Program-made: the position numbers and the translations under genes
Origin: Brasilonema sennae CENA114
GTDB lineage: Bacteria > Cyanobacteriota > Cyanobacteriia > Cyanobacteriales > Nostocaceae
Direction of reading: 5' to 3'
Assembly (NCBI RefSeq): GCF_006968745.1
Contig: NZ_CP030118.1
Span: forward strand, 6,092,809-6,156,808
DNA length: 64,000 bases
The notes under the pieces: generated by a model
Database searches by the model: none
The model's input: the letters and a program-made list of their open reading frames with translations, nothing else
Told to the model about the DNA's origin: nothing
In this document: in pieces, positions 17,762 through 27,557 of the stretch
How positions within the stretch are numbered: the stretch's first letter is position 1
How the letters are laid out: the number at the start of each line of letters is the position of its first letter

Positions 17762-18685
17762 ATGCCAGAAGACAAACAAACTATACATGAAGAAATTTTA
17801 CTCAAACCAGGCACTTTGTGGAAACGTGTTCAAGAACAGACTGAATACGCTCTACAATGTGGGGCGTTGCTGACAATACCAACAGAATTTGAGTTCATAG
17901 AGCAAGATGGTGTTCGCTTCTTAGTGCGAGTTTTATCTAACCTGGCTCGCAAAGATGCTGTTAAGCAAAAACGACAAACACAAACTTCCTCCACTCAAGA
18001 ATTTAATCCTTTTCTTCCTTACGAGGAGGATTTGTTTGTTGCAGATATTTCTCAGACACACGTATGTATCTTAAACAAATTTAACGTTGTTGACAATCAC
18101 TTGCTGATCATCACTCGTGCTTTTGAGGAACAGGAAACTCTACTCACTGTGCAAGATTTTGCTGCAATGTGGGCGTGTCTAGCTGAGTTTGATGGTTTAG
18201 TCTTTTACAATGGTGGCAAAATTGCAGGTGCTAGTCAGCGACACAAGCATTTGCAACTGGTTCCACTTCCACTCATACCCAACGAGTTACAGATACCGAT
18301 TGAACCTCTGTTGGCATCCGCTCAGTTTCAAGACTGTGTTGCCACCATACCACAACTTCCTTTTGTACACGCCTTTACAAGGCTAGATCCTCTTTCGGTA
18401 CAGTCTCCATTCAAAGCGGCTGAAGTCACACTCTCGCAGTACCGCACCCTACTACACGCTGTCGGCTTAGAAAACAGTGGAAGACAATCTGGTGCTTACA
18501 ATCTTCTGGCGACAAGGGAATGGATGTTGATTGTAGCGCGATCGCATGAATCTTTTGAGTCCATTTGTGTCAACTCATTAGGATTTGCAGGTTCGGTTTT
18601 CGTACGAAACGAGCAACAAATGCAGATTATCAAAGATATTGGACCTATGACCCTATTAGAGAAGGTCGCTGTGGCAATAAAATAG
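17762..18685 (+). CDS. ATP adenylyltransferase (Ap4A phosphorylase, HIT-like)
   Basis: About 307 aa. Members convert diadenosine tetraphosphate plus phosphate to ATP plus ADP. The GAFIT/HIT-like active-site stretch is seen as KIAGASQRHKHLQLVP, where the first His of HKHLQ is the nucleophile position. It is preceded by VDNHLLIITRAFEEQE, typical of yeast APA1-like enzymes. The C-terminal domain includes SGAYNLLATREWMLIVARS. The frame is open from a GTG at 17732 directly after the previous stop, but the ATG at 17762 (MPEDKQTIHEE) is the better start. It probably forms an operon with the upstream alpha/beta hydrolase. Confidence 0.88.
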   Translation: MPEDKQTIHEEILLKPGTLWKRVQEQTEYALQCGALLTIPTEFEFIEQDGVRFLVRVLSNLARKDAVKQKRQTQTSSTQEFNPFLPYEEDLFVADISQTHVCILNKFNVVDNHLLIITRAFEEQETLLTVQDFAAMWACLAEFDGLVFYNGGKIAGASQRHKHLQLVPLPLIPNELQIPIEPLLASAQFQDCVATIPQLPFVHAFTRLDPLSVQSPFKAAEVTLSQYRTLLHAVGLENSGRQSGAYNLLATREWMLIVARSHESFESICVNSLGFAGSVFVRNEQQMQIIKDIGPMTLLEKVAVAIK

Positions 18686-18694
18686 GGAGTCACA

Positions 18695-18745
18695 AAATAA
18701 CGAACCGCAGAGGACGCAGAGGACACAGAGGAATAAGAGTTTCAG
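18695..18745. repeat. 'Acgcagagg' repeat
   Basis: AACCGCAGAGGACGCAGAGG followed by ACACAGAGGAA, a dispersed cyanobacterial repeat, just after the Ap4A phosphorylase gene. Confidence 0.7.
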
Positions 18746-18863
18746 AGGTATTTTACGTAAGTCCTGGAGTAGTTAGACCGCTTTAAGTCAGAGAAATCAC
18801 TCTAGCACTGCGATCGCGTTCCTATCGAAAAATGATCAGCGAATTATCAAAAGCACTAGTTCT

Positions 18864-19769
18864 TTATATGCGCCTAATCACACTTTCTAGGTAAGCGTCG
18901 ATTCGCTGTCTAAGCAATTCAGGAGCGATAACACTGAGACCAAAGTCCTGCCATGGCTTATAAAAAGTTGGCTGCGGCAGGCTCATATCAAGTATTGAAT
19001 CTATATCCCAGTAAGGGTGATAATCGAACTTAACGGAAATTGCAGTGTATGCATCTAAAAATTGATCTGCCGCTGCAAAACCAAACATCAGAGCTAGATT
19101 GGTTCTACAATGTGCCACATCAACCCCTGCTGGTCCCTGGCAGGCATTGATCCAATCCACAATGCCACTCACTGTGCCCCCATGCCACAGAACATTGGCA
19201 GGGTGGTAGTCACGATGGATGAAAACTGGCTGCTCGGCAGGTTCTGAACCAAGCAACAATTCGATGGCACGTTCCCAAACATGGGGAATCGTAGTCCACT
19301 TCGGTGGTGCCAGAGTCGCTTTTTCTACCCAACTGTGAAATAGCCACGGAAAGCTATTCGCTGTGTGCTGGTGCAGCAAAGCCAGTTGTTTAGCAAGATC
19401 GTTCAGCCATTGCTGAAAGTTTGCAGGGCAAAGCTCGACATTTCCTTCGAGATACGACATGAGTACTACTGGCGCACCGAAACCTACATCATTCGTGGAG
19501 TAAGCTACGAGCTTCGGGACTTGGAGACCCGTCTTCTGTGCTTCTTCCAGCGCAGCCGCCTCGTGATGAGCAAGGTCAGATTCCTCCGCAAGCCATTCTT
19601 GATTGTCAAGTACACGCAAAACAAACCGTTGAGGATTGAAGTCACGTGAGCAGTGAATCAGGAAAACCGAAGAAGAGGTTGAACCTTTCATCTGCACCAC
19701 ATCGAAATGGCAGTGAGGGATGCTGATCGATTGGGAAAGCCATTCGTGAGCATCTTTACTGTAGGTCAT
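18864..19769 (-). CDS. Aminoglycoside phosphotransferase (APH) family kinase
   Basis: 301 aa with the APH/choline-kinase fold. A nucleotide-binding N-lobe (FVLRVLDNQEWLAEE) is followed by the Brenner motif HRDYHPANVLW and the metal-binding motif GIVDWINACQGP. These kinases phosphorylate small molecules (antibiotics, choline, homoserine, sugars). Nothing in the context points to a particular substrate, so resistance should not be assumed. It sits 45 bp downstream of recN on the same strand orientation, with separate promoters possible. Confidence 0.85.
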   Translation of the reverse strand: MTYSKDAHEWLSQSISIPHCHFDVVQMKGSTSSSVFLIHCSRDFNPQRFVLRVLDNQEWLAEESDLAHHEAAALEEAQKTGLQVPKLVAYSTNDVGFGAPVVLMSYLEGNVELCPANFQQWLNDLAKQLALLHQHTANSFPWLFHSWVEKATLAPPKWTTIPHVWERAIELLLGSEPAEQPVFIHRDYHPANVLWHGGTVSGIVDWINACQGPAGVDVAHCRTNLALMFGFAAADQFLDAYTAISVKFDYHPYWDIDSILDMSLPQPTFYKPWQDFGLSVIAPELLRQRIDAYLESVIRRI

Positions 19770-19814
19770 ACGTAATTCATCTTCTATTTATCGGTCAATC
19801 CAAAGCCGTTTGTA

Positions 19815-21563
19815 TCACTTCCACTCCCCGCGACGGTGGTGATCTGCTTGCGTCAACAAAGACTCAGCAAATGCGATCGCCTCCTGGGCCGATTTCCCAC
19901 CAGCTAACTGTGCTAGTTCTTCTCGACGCTTGTTTAAATTATCCAGGCTTGTGACTCGCACAACCGTACGCTGTTCGGGATGTCCGTTGTTTGTTTTGTC
20001 ACCTGGTTCGAGGGTGATAACTTGCTTATCGACTCGGAAATGTCGGTCTGCCATTGCTGCAACTAAGGGCTGGTGTGTCACACATAATACTTGAGAGCTT
20101 TGACCTAACTGATGCAATTTTTCCGCAATAGACTGTGCGACACGTCCAGAAACCCCAACGTCAATTTCATCAAACACCAGTGTCGCATTCTCATCAGCTT
20201 GAGAAAAACAAGTTTTGAGCGCCAATAAAAAGCGGCTCATTTCACCGCCGGAAGCAATTTGTGTTAACGGTTGCAGGGGTTCTCCTGGGTTCGGACTAAA
20301 CAAAAAGGTTATTTTATCTGCTCCCGTTGCGGTTGGGGAAGTTGGTACAATCTCAACTTGAAACTGTACCTTTTCCATTGCCAAAGGTTTGAGTTCCCTG
20401 ATCAGTTCTGCTTCTAGAACAGCCGCAGTGGTACGCCGCAGCAGAGTTAACTTCTGACAAGCTTCAGTCAACTTTTCCCAACAAATATTTTCTTGTTGTT
20501 CCAGACTTTCGATTGATTGGTCGCTATTATTAAGTTCAGCCAACTCTTCTTGGATGCGTTGGTAATAAGCGATCGCCTCAGTCAGAGTCGAACCGTACTT
20601 ACGACAAATTTGCTTTAATTCCTGAATACGCTCTTCTACTTCCTCTAAGCGCTGCGGATCGGCTTCCAAATTTTCCCCGTAGGTATTAATTTGTCGTCCC
20701 ACTTCTGCCAAGGTTGCTTGAGCATCTCTGACCATATCCAACAGCGGTTGCAGTTCGGTATCGTATTCTACCATGTCGCTCAATGTCGTTTCACTGTCTC
20801 CGAGCAAGTCTGCTGCTGCTGGAGTTTCAGCATCATTTTGGTACAAAGCTTGGTAAACTTTGTAACTCATTTGTTGTAAATCGACGACATGATTGAGGCG
20901 TTCTCGCTCTTGCAAAAGCTTTTCTAATTCATCAGCTTCAGTAAGATTTGCAGTTTTGAGTTCCTGTACTTGATATGTTAGCAAGTCGAGTTGTTGGAGG
21001 CGATCGCGTTCTGATGTCCGGCGTTTTTCTAGGGCTATATGCGCTTTTTGATACTCACTAAAACCCAAGGCGACAAGTTGTCGCTGCTGGATCTCTGAAT
21101 CGCCACCGTACATATCCAACCACTCGCGGACTTGAGCAGATTGTCCCACTTGTACAGTTTGCCCTTGAGCGGTGATTTCCACCAAGCGTTCTCTGAGTCC
21201 GGACATCAACGCTCGATTAACCAACACTCCATTAACGCGCGATCGACTGCGAATATTACTTGAGGTAGCTGCAATTTCTCGGCTAATAATTATAAAATTA
21301 TCTTCGATTAAATCTATTTCTTGTTCGCTCAACCAGGCGGCTAATCCTAAGTTAGAGCTAAATGTCGCTTCTACCATTGCCCGAGTTGTACCACTGCGAA
21401 TCACACGACTGGATACTTTACCACCCAATACTGCATCTATCGCATCTAAAATAATCGACTTTCCCGCGCCGGTTTCCCCTGTCAAAACATTAAGTCCTGT
21501 CCCAAATTCCAGTTCTAATTGGTCAATCAGGGCAAAATTTTCTATTCGCAATACAGACAACAT
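19815..21563 (-). CDS. recN: DNA repair protein RecN
   Basis: 582 aa, normal length for RecN, an SMC-like ATPase acting in double-strand-break repair. The start MLSVLRIENFALIDQLELEF and Walker A GETGAGKSI at about residues 30-38 are diagnostic. Coiled-coil arms follow (about 160-370). The C-terminal ATPase half has the signature IASGGEMSRFLLALK and Walker B/D-loop LVFDEIDVGVSGR. No internal breaks. It is divergent from the ABC1-kinase gene. Confidence 0.97.
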   Translation of the reverse strand: MLSVLRIENFALIDQLELEFGTGLNVLTGETGAGKSIILDAIDAVLGGKVSSRVIRSGTTRAMVEATFSSNLGLAAWLSEQEIDLIEDNFIIISREIAATSSNIRSRSRVNGVLVNRALMSGLRERLVEITAQGQTVQVGQSAQVREWLDMYGGDSEIQQRQLVALGFSEYQKAHIALEKRRTSERDRLQQLDLLTYQVQELKTANLTEADELEKLLQERERLNHVVDLQQMSYKVYQALYQNDAETPAAADLLGDSETTLSDMVEYDTELQPLLDMVRDAQATLAEVGRQINTYGENLEADPQRLEEVEERIQELKQICRKYGSTLTEAIAYYQRIQEELAELNNSDQSIESLEQQENICWEKLTEACQKLTLLRRTTAAVLEAELIRELKPLAMEKVQFQVEIVPTSPTATGADKITFLFSPNPGEPLQPLTQIASGGEMSRFLLALKTCFSQADENATLVFDEIDVGVSGRVAQSIAEKLHQLGQSSQVLCVTHQPLVAAMADRHFRVDKQVITLEPGDKTNNGHPEQRTVVRVTSLDNLNKRREELAQLAGGKSAQEAIAFAESLLTQADHHRRGEWK

Positions 21564-21877
21564 TAAGTCAAATTCTCCATGAGGACAGACGCCGGATTCA
21601 ATTCATTTATGGGAAACTATAAATCAACGGTTAGCAGTTAGGAATATCTCATACCATCGGACGAGTACGACCAATTGAAGTGTACCAAATTTAGTTTAGT
21701 TCATGAAGTGTAAATTGTGCTGAGGATATAGTTCTTGAATTGAAAAATAGATTGTAGCGAAGAAGTTCTAGTCTCTAAATTTCTCTTTCTCCACCGTTTC
21801 TTAATAGAAATTACAGATTGAGACCAGAAAAAGTTACAATAATTAATAAAATAAATTAAATGCTATGGTAATGCGAC
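21564..21877. promoter_or_regulatory. Divergent promoter region recN / ABC1 kinase
   Basis: 314 bp between divergent genes, AT-rich toward 21830-21860. I see no repeat or clear operator in it. Confidence 0.35.
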
Positions 21878-23935
21878 ATGAATGCTAAGACAACTCCCCC
21901 TACTTCCCAATTTACAGAAGACAGTCGCGTAAGCACCTCTAACCCAGGTAATGTGTCCAATGCTGAACGAATACCTGAAAATAGTGCGATCGTCGAAGTT
22001 GTTAGCTTACCAACTTTAGACGAAACCCAAGTGGTGGTTACGAGAAAAACTGAGTCGCAAGCAATACGTTACAATCCCCAGGAGATTTCAGCGCATTACC
22101 AAAAAAGACCCCTGCAAGTTTTCCGGCGGATTATCACAGTTTTGACATCAACTGTGAGCTTTGCAACGGGGTTGTGGTGGGATAGCAAGCGGGGAGTTGT
22201 TGTTAAAAATGACCTAAGGCGAGCAGTTAAGTTGCGAGAATTGTTGACTAAGCTGGGACCCGCTTACATCAAAATTGGACAAGCTTTATCCACTCGACCG
22301 GATTTGGTTCCTCCCGTCTATTTGGAAGAACTGACTCGATTGCAAGACAAGTTACCAGCTTTTCCTAACGAAATTGCTTATCGCTTTATTGAAGAAGAGT
22401 TGGGATTACCTCCCGAGGAGATTTACGTAGAACTCTCTAGTGAACCAATTGCTGCTGCTTCCTTAGGTCAAGTTTATAAAGCTAAGCTAAAATCTGGTGA
22501 ACAAGTCGCTGTTAAAGTCCAACGTCCAGACTTGAGAGAAAGTATTACCATTGATTTGTATCTTTTACGCAAACTCGCTGCATGGGCGAAGAAACAATTT
22601 AAACGGGTGCGGAGTGACCTTGTTGGTATTCTTGATGAATTAGGCGATCGCATCTTTGAAGAGATGGACTACATTCACGAAGGAGAAAACGCTGAGCGTT
22701 TTTACCAGCTTTATGGTCAGATGAAAGATGTCTATGTGCCAAAAATTTACTGGGAATACACCAATCGTCGGGTTTTGACGATGGAGTGGATTAATGGCGT
22801 TAAATTAACCGAGACAGAAGAACTTCGCAATTTAGGTATAAATGCTCGTTATTTGATAGAAGTTGGTGTACAGTGTTCGCTACGTCAGCTGCTGGAACAT
22901 GGATTTTTCCACGCGGATCCTCACCCAGGTAATTTACTCGCGACATTTGACGGGCAATTGGCTTATCTCGACTTTGGGATGATGAGCGAGATTCAGCCAC
23001 AGCAGCGTTATGGTTTGATTGAGGCGATCGTCCATGTTGTCAACCGCGATTTTGACGGCTTGGCAAAAGACTATGTCAAGTTAGATTTTTTATCCCCAGA
23101 GACAGATTTAACACCAATTATTCCAGCTTTTGCCAACGTATTTGCTGATGCTCAAGGAGCCAGTGTTGCTGAGTTAAACATCAAAAGCATCACTGATGAC
23201 CTCTCAGCTTTGATGTATGAATATCCTTTCCGTGTACCACCATACTACGCTTTGATTATTCGTTCATTGGTAACCTTGGAAGGAATTGCTATCTATATTG
23301 ATCCTAACTTCAAAGTCCTCAGCGAAGCTTATCCTTATGTTTCTAAACGTCTGTTAACCGATCCAGCGCCAGAATTAAGAGCATCCTTGCAAGATTTGCT
23401 GTTTAAAGAAGGTAAATTTCGCTGGAATCGTTTAGAAAATTTATTACGTAATGCTCGTAATAGTCAAGATTATGACTTTAACTTAGTCACAAATCAAGCA
23501 CTAGATTTTTTGTCTTCTGAACGCGGCGCTTTTATTCGAGACAAACTGGTGGACGAAATTGTTAGAGGAGTCGATGCTTTAAGAAAAAATGTTTTGCACA
23601 ACTTTACTTACTTACTGCGCGAAAGAGTTGGAATCACAGCAGTCAATGAAACTCCTGGTGCGAGTGTCGAACAAGAACAAACCTTAGAGCATATCAAACG
23701 TATTTTGAATATTCTCCAACAAACTCGTGGTTTTGACGCAACACAACTCGTACCTCAAATTACTCAGCTATTGTTCAATCCAGCAGTACAGCGTTTAAGT
23801 CAACAATTCGCCAACCAGTTGGCACAAAAAGCTGTAGCAAGGTTGATTCGGCAATTGTTGACATCATCAGAAGTGGATAGCGTTCAAGATAGTCATTTGC
23901 CTCAGCCTAAAAGGTTATCTTTACCTGCTAGGTGA
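21878..23935 (+). CDS. ABC1/AarF/UbiB family atypical kinase
   Basis: 685 aa. The family's N-terminal KxGQ motif is present (GPAYIKIGQALSTRPDLVP). It also has the Ala-rich nucleotide loop AAASLGQVY, the catalytic Lys in QVAVKVQRP, the ExD region (EEMDYIHEGENAE), and the HADPHPGN and YLDFGMM motifs. ABC1K proteins regulate prenyl-quinone metabolism in bacteria and chloroplasts, and cyanobacteria have several. The 70-residue N-terminal extension is low-complexity and probably disordered. The C-terminal 200 residues are helical. The specific quinone or lipid target cannot be assigned. Confidence 0.92.
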   Translation: MNAKTTPPTSQFTEDSRVSTSNPGNVSNAERIPENSAIVEVVSLPTLDETQVVVTRKTESQAIRYNPQEISAHYQKRPLQVFRRIITVLTSTVSFATGLWWDSKRGVVVKNDLRRAVKLRELLTKLGPAYIKIGQALSTRPDLVPPVYLEELTRLQDKLPAFPNEIAYRFIEEELGLPPEEIYVELSSEPIAAASLGQVYKAKLKSGEQVAVKVQRPDLRESITIDLYLLRKLAAWAKKQFKRVRSDLVGILDELGDRIFEEMDYIHEGENAERFYQLYGQMKDVYVPKIYWEYTNRRVLTMEWINGVKLTETEELRNLGINARYLIEVGVQCSLRQLLEHGFFHADPHPGNLLATFDGQLAYLDFGMMSEIQPQQRYGLIEAIVHVVNRDFDGLAKDYVKLDFLSPETDLTPIIPAFANVFADAQGASVAELNIKSITDDLSALMYEYPFRVPPYYALIIRSLVTLEGIAIYIDPNFKVLSEAYPYVSKRLLTDPAPELRASLQDLLFKEGKFRWNRLENLLRNARNSQDYDFNLVTNQALDFLSSERGAFIRDKLVDEIVRGVDALRKNVLHNFTYLLRERVGITAVNETPGASVEQEQTLEHIKRILNILQQTRGFDATQLVPQITQLLFNPAVQRLSQQFANQLAQKAVARLIRQLLTSSEVDSVQDSHLPQPKRLSLPAR

Positions 23936-23985
23936 AAATTACCATGACTTTAAAATAGAAGGCCGTCACCCTTAAAGTCGCCTAT

Positions 23986-24013
23986 TCCTGTGATAATCTA
24001 TCTTATCACAGGA
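23986..24013. terminator. Hairpin between ABC1 kinase and frp
   Basis: Perfect 11-bp arms TCCTGTGATAA/TTATCACAGGA with a 6-nt loop, in the gap between convergent genes. It could terminate either transcript; U-tracts are weak. Confidence 0.5.
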
Positions 24014-24182
24014 AAAATGCAATCATTGCCTGAAAAAACAGTAATAATGAGGCATTAAAGAAGGTAGAAATTTTATTGTTATCACAATAATTATTTGGAG
24101 CGCGTACATTTTGGTTCCAATTCTACTCGCATGCGGTGTCTGCCTGGTCGCCACAACCCTTTAGAAGAGTGACTATACTAGA

Positions 24183-24509
24183 CTATATCCGTGCCAAAGC
24201 AGCTATCTTGGATAGCTTTTCTTTATCCAGCCCTTCCAGTTCGTTCAGATGGAGCCAGCCTTCCTTGACCAATCCAGCAAAGACAAAGAGCAGAACAGGA
24301 TATTGGTAGTCGTACTTACCCTCGACTTCATGCCTTCTAGCACTCAAGAAATCGTGTAACCGCCAGAGATCACTCAACTCCACGAGTGTACTTGCTTGTT
24401 CTCGAACTTGTTTAAGCAAAGCCTCAACTTCTCGCTTGTAGGCTTGATCAAAGGCAGCTCGAGCTATATTTTTTTCAGTGTCAGTCCATTCAGCTTCACT
24501 CACTTGCAT
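24183..24509 (-). CDS. frp: Fluorescence recovery protein (FRP)
   Basis: 108 aa. FRP binds photoactivated orange carotenoid protein, detaches it from phycobilisomes and speeds its return to the orange form, ending photoprotective quenching. The functional patch is present: W49, H52, D53 and R59 in DLWRLHDFLSARRHE, matching W50/H53/D54/R60 of the Synechocystis protein. The C-terminal part YPVLLFVFAGLVKEGWL also fits. It lies 129 bp downstream of ocp in the same orientation, the classical ocp-frp arrangement. Confidence 0.93.
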   Translation of the reverse strand: MQVSEAEWTDTEKNIARAAFDQAYKREVEALLKQVREQASTLVELSDLWRLHDFLSARRHEVEGKYDYQYPVLLFVFAGLVKEGWLHLNELEGLDKEKLSKIAALARI

Positions 24510-24573
24510 AACTCAATCTGAAATTTGTGCGATAGTTAGTTGGTTAGGATTGTTTTGTTTGCTTAGAGTAATT

Positions 24574-24599
24574 GAGCGCTCTTGGTTAACAGAGCGCTC
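24574..24599 (-). promoter_or_regulatory. GAGCGCTC inverted repeat between ocp and frp
   Basis: Two GAGCGCTC palindromes separated by 10 nt, able to form a hairpin in the ocp-frp intergenic RNA. No U-tract follows on the minus strand. It may be an attenuator or processing site, setting ocp above frp, or simply a dispersed repeat. Confidence 0.45.
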
Positions 24600-24638
24600 C
24601 CCACAATAGTTAGTGATTTACTCTGCGCGCGAGTCTTC

Positions 24639-25598
24639 CTATCTCGCCAGATTCATAAGCTCTTTGGGAGAGGCTAACAAGTCAATGGCTACGAAAAAGA
24701 TCTTGCCTTCAGAATTGATCAAGAACCGCCAAGCCATATTCATGCCCACTGCTGCGCCAAACCAGGGGGTCTGAACCTTGCCTGTAACTTTCACTTGAGT
24801 GTAGCCATCGTCTGCAGGTTCAGCGACACCGCGCTCTGGCACCAACTTGAGGTTCTGACACTCTTCTCGGAAGAACCGCAGGATTGCATCTTTGCCAATG
24901 ATCGGTCTTTGAAAGGGAGGTTGCAAAGCACCGTCCGCCACGAACAGCTTAATTAGTTCATCAAAATCATTTGCATTCAAGTTGTCCATGTAGTTCAACA
25001 CTGTTGGGTTGTCCAGACCTTCAATGGTGACTTTAGTACGCTGAGACTTTTCTTTAGGCACGACCACGGGTTCAGAAATTCTGGCATAGTCGCCTAGTTT
25101 ACTTGCATCAAACCCCATGTCCACAACCGAGTTTCGCAGGACGGTGATCTGTTGTCCTTGATCCAGGTTTTTGAGGGTTTCCAATACGGCAGTAGCATTG
25201 GCTGAAAGCTTATAGCCAGCCGGAATTGGCGCGACAGTGCCTTGCTCCATCCATTCCGCGAGCTGATTCCAAAAACCTAGCTTAATATTAGGCGACCAAG
25301 TAGCATAGGTGCGGCAAATAGGTGTATCTGCGTGGTTTGCCAGATCACACATAACCTGACTTTGCTCGTCAAAGGTCATTTGCTTGATTTGGTTCAGGAT
25401 TTGTTCGGCAAACTGCATTCTGGCTGCACCGGGAGCTGCAACTGTGACGGTTTTGCCCATCTCCAGGAAAGCGAACCAGGTCCATGCCAGTTGATCTTCG
25501 GCACTGAGTTGGTTGAATCGTGCAGTCAAAGCCGGTACTGCATCAGCCGATAATGTACCGGGAAAAATACCACGGGCGGAATCGATAGTAATTGCCAT
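24639..25598 (-). CDS. ocp: Orange carotenoid protein (OCP)
   Basis: 319 aa, a ketocarotenoid-binding photoreceptor that quenches phycobilisome excitation under strong light. The N-terminal domain (about 18-165) has SPNIKLGFW with W110 and R155 in VLRNSVVDMG. The C-terminal NTF2-like domain carries Y203 and W290, equivalent to Y201/W288 of Synechocystis OCP, in LNYMDNLNANDFD and NMAWRFL. The linker is two residues longer than in Synechocystis. Position 44, Tyr in Synechocystis OCP, is Phe here (WFAFLEMGKT). With frp next to it, it is probably of the OCP1 type. Confidence 0.96.
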   Translation of the reverse strand: MAITIDSARGIFPGTLSADAVPALTARFNQLSAEDQLAWTWFAFLEMGKTVTVAAPGAARMQFAEQILNQIKQMTFDEQSQVMCDLANHADTPICRTYATWSPNIKLGFWNQLAEWMEQGTVAPIPAGYKLSANATAVLETLKNLDQGQQITVLRNSVVDMGFDASKLGDYARISEPVVVPKEKSQRTKVTIEGLDNPTVLNYMDNLNANDFDELIKLFVADGALQPPFQRPIIGKDAILRFFREECQNLKLVPERGVAEPADDGYTQVKVTGKVQTPWFGAAVGMNMAWRFLINSEGKIFFVAIDLLASPKELMNLAR

Positions 25599-26516
25599 GT
25601 TGAGGGGTACCTCGCTAAGTTTGTAACTGACTAAAGATCAAACAATATGTCTCTGGAGATACAGTTTTGCTCTCCAGTCATTAAATTATCACAAAATGTT
25701 AATTTTTGTAAAGAATCTTTAATATTAAAATCGAAAACTTAGTTTCGTTGGTAGCTGTAATACTTGAGAAATCGGCGCGGAGAGTGAACAATGCTTTTTT
25801 GAACCAAGTGCTTCTCCTTAATATATGATAGGTTTCTTGACAGATTAAGGTAAAGAGGTTTTCATTTACAGTTGATTCCTCTGGGTCCAAAGCAAGCCAT
25901 GATCGGGTTAGTGCTGCCATAGTTCGGTTAGGGATTGGTGACACAAAGTCAGCGGCAGATGATCTCCTCCACCAGACGCTACTTTGTAAGTCCCAAAGGG
26001 ACACGCTTGCGCGTATCTCCTGCACAGACGCTGCTTTGTAAGTCCCAAAGGGACACGCTTACGCGTTCGCGTTCGCGCAGCGTGTCGCTTTGCGACTCAG
26101 CGTCTCTGAAAGAGATACGCTCGATTCGTGCGCTTGCGCTTACGGGTAAGAAGCAACAACCCGAAACGTGCCGCCCCTGAAAAACAAGCCAGCTTTTGTT
26201 TTGTTGTTCGCGTAGCGTGTCCTCCGGACACTCTGTCGGCGAAGCAGGGTACTCGTTCTAGTACGCTCGTGCTTGTTTTTCTACGTGTAAGACCAGGGTC
26301 TTACCGGGCGTATCATCCGGCAATTCCATTAGCGCAGGTCATTAATGATGTCAGGACTGTCAAAATCTTTGGTGTTTCGGTTGAGAAAACACGCGACTGT
26401 GGGTGAATGCTGCAATCCACATTAGCTTATCAGGCTCTAATTGATGATATATTGACATTGTATTAAATTCTCATACTTAAACATTCCACACTTATAATTT
26501 AGGTTCAAAAACTTTC
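25599..26516. repeat. Long intergenic region with palindromic 'GTTCGCGTAGCGTGTCC' repeats
   Basis: 918 bp without a credible gene. From about 25980 to 26240 it is packed with short palindromes and degenerate direct repeats: GTAAGTCCCAAAGGGACACGC occurs twice in about 55 bp, followed by GTTCGCGTTCGCGCAGCGTG and GTTCGCGTAGCGTGTCC. The open frame at 25699-26025 (minus) shows no domain. Its 3' part might be an old gene remnant, but I cannot name it. The trxA promoter should lie in the final AT-rich 100 bp. Confidence 0.6.
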
Positions 26517-26837
26517 ATGACTAAAGCTGTTTATATCCAAGATAGTGACTTTGATAATCTTTTAACCTCTTCGGGACTTGTGGTAGTTGATTACACAGCC
26601 TCTTGGTGTGGCCCATGTAAGTTGATTAGTCCTTTCATCGACGAATTAGCAGAAAAATATGAAGGTCGTGCCAAGGTGGTGAAGGTCGATCTCGATCACA
26701 ACAAAGAAAATGCCAAAAAATATAATATCAAGAGTATTCCTGCCGTGCTGATTTTTAAAGATGGCGAAGAGGTAGAACGTCTGGTTGGCAAGGCTTCCTA
26801 TGAAACCTTCAGTCAAGCGCTAGAGAAATACCTTTAG
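26517..26837 (+). CDS. trxA: Thioredoxin
   Basis: 106 aa with the redox active site WCGPC (Cys31, Cys34), the buried Asp in VVVDYTASW, and the cis-proline in KSIPAVLIF. Length and fold match bacterial thioredoxins, which reduce protein disulfides with electrons from ferredoxin- or NADPH-thioredoxin reductase. The residue after the cis-Pro is Ala rather than the Thr of m-type thioredoxins, so it may be one of the less typical cyanobacterial isoforms. Monocistronic by context. Confidence 0.93.
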   Translation: MTKAVYIQDSDFDNLLTSSGLVVVDYTASWCGPCKLISPFIDELAEKYEGRAKVVKVDLDHNKENAKKYNIKSIPAVLIFKDGEEVERLVGKASYETFSQALEKYL

Positions 26838-27224
26838 GTTAAACGGCTACTCCGGGCGCAAGTCGCCGAATTAACGCAGATATGAGGATGTGCGATACGC
26901 TCTGCGTTAAGCCAAAGGTTTAACGCGGGAATTTCTCTTCCTCTGTTTTAACAAAACAGAAATAAAATTTGGATTTCAGAAGTCACCTGGAGCAGGAAAG
27001 CCCTCAGGCTTTTTTAAGCATACGGTGATTTGCGTTATTTCACGCAAGTGCCAGAGGTTGTATGTTTTAAAATATACAACCTCTCCCAAACGTTATCGCA
27101 GTAGTATTTGTAGCGGTTTTCCACAACGCTTTGTTGATTCAAATTTCAAAGCTTTGATATAGCCAGTCACTCGCTAGCCCCTAAGGGGCAAAGCTGGCCG
27201 GGGGGATTTCCCCAGATAATTGAA
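26838..27224. other. Intergenic region
   Basis: 387 bp between convergent genes. Small palindromes are seen (TCTGTTTTAACAAAACAGA at about 26941; a short stem around CTAGCCCCTAAGGGGC at 27173), but no gene or clear terminator. Confidence 0.35.
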
Positions 27225-27557
27225 CTACGCCACAATTCGCCAAGTCAAGGTATAATCTGCGCCACCTCGATTAAACTTACCAGTCATTTCTCCTTGCCCG
27301 GCTTGGCCGCTGCTAGCGGTGACGCTGCCAATAAGATCATCATTGTTAAAGATACCTGTGTCTTTGTCATACAGTTTAATTTCAGCAGTGCGATCAAAGA
27401 TGATATTAGAAATATCTCTCAAGTCTTTACCTTCTGCTTCCTTGATGCTATTTACGCCTCCAACCTGCTTACCGTTAATGACAAAGTAAACCTCATCACT
27501 GCCAAGTGTATCTTCGGTTTTTTCGCAGTAAAGAGAAATGAGTTCTAAACGCGCCAT
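27225..27557 (-). CDS. Small hypothetical protein, C2-like
   Basis: 110 aa starting MARLELISLYCEKTED. An upstream in-frame extension to 27626 is unlikely because it adds basic, non-conserved residues. The sequence has beta-rich character and a segment, EIKLYDKDTGIFNNDDLIGS, that looks like a C2 or calcium-binding loop. The pattern LYD-D-D---DD-IG is frequent in C2 domains. No signal peptide. I recognise it only as a hypothetical; calcium or membrane binding is an inference. Confidence 0.65.
   Translation of the reverse strand: MARLELISLYCEKTEDTLGSDEVYFVINGKQVGGVNSIKEAEGKDLRDISNIIFDRTAEIKLYDKDTGIFNNDDLIGSVTASSGQAGQGEMTGKFNRGGADYTLTWRIVA

Noticed and set aside
18864..19769. Aminoglycoside resistance gene
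   Set aside because: The APH fold is shared by many small-molecule kinases; nothing indicates an antibiotic substrate.
25699..26025. 108-codon minus-strand frame downstream of trxA side
   Set aside because: No recognisable domain and it runs into palindromic repeat DNA; at most a remnant.
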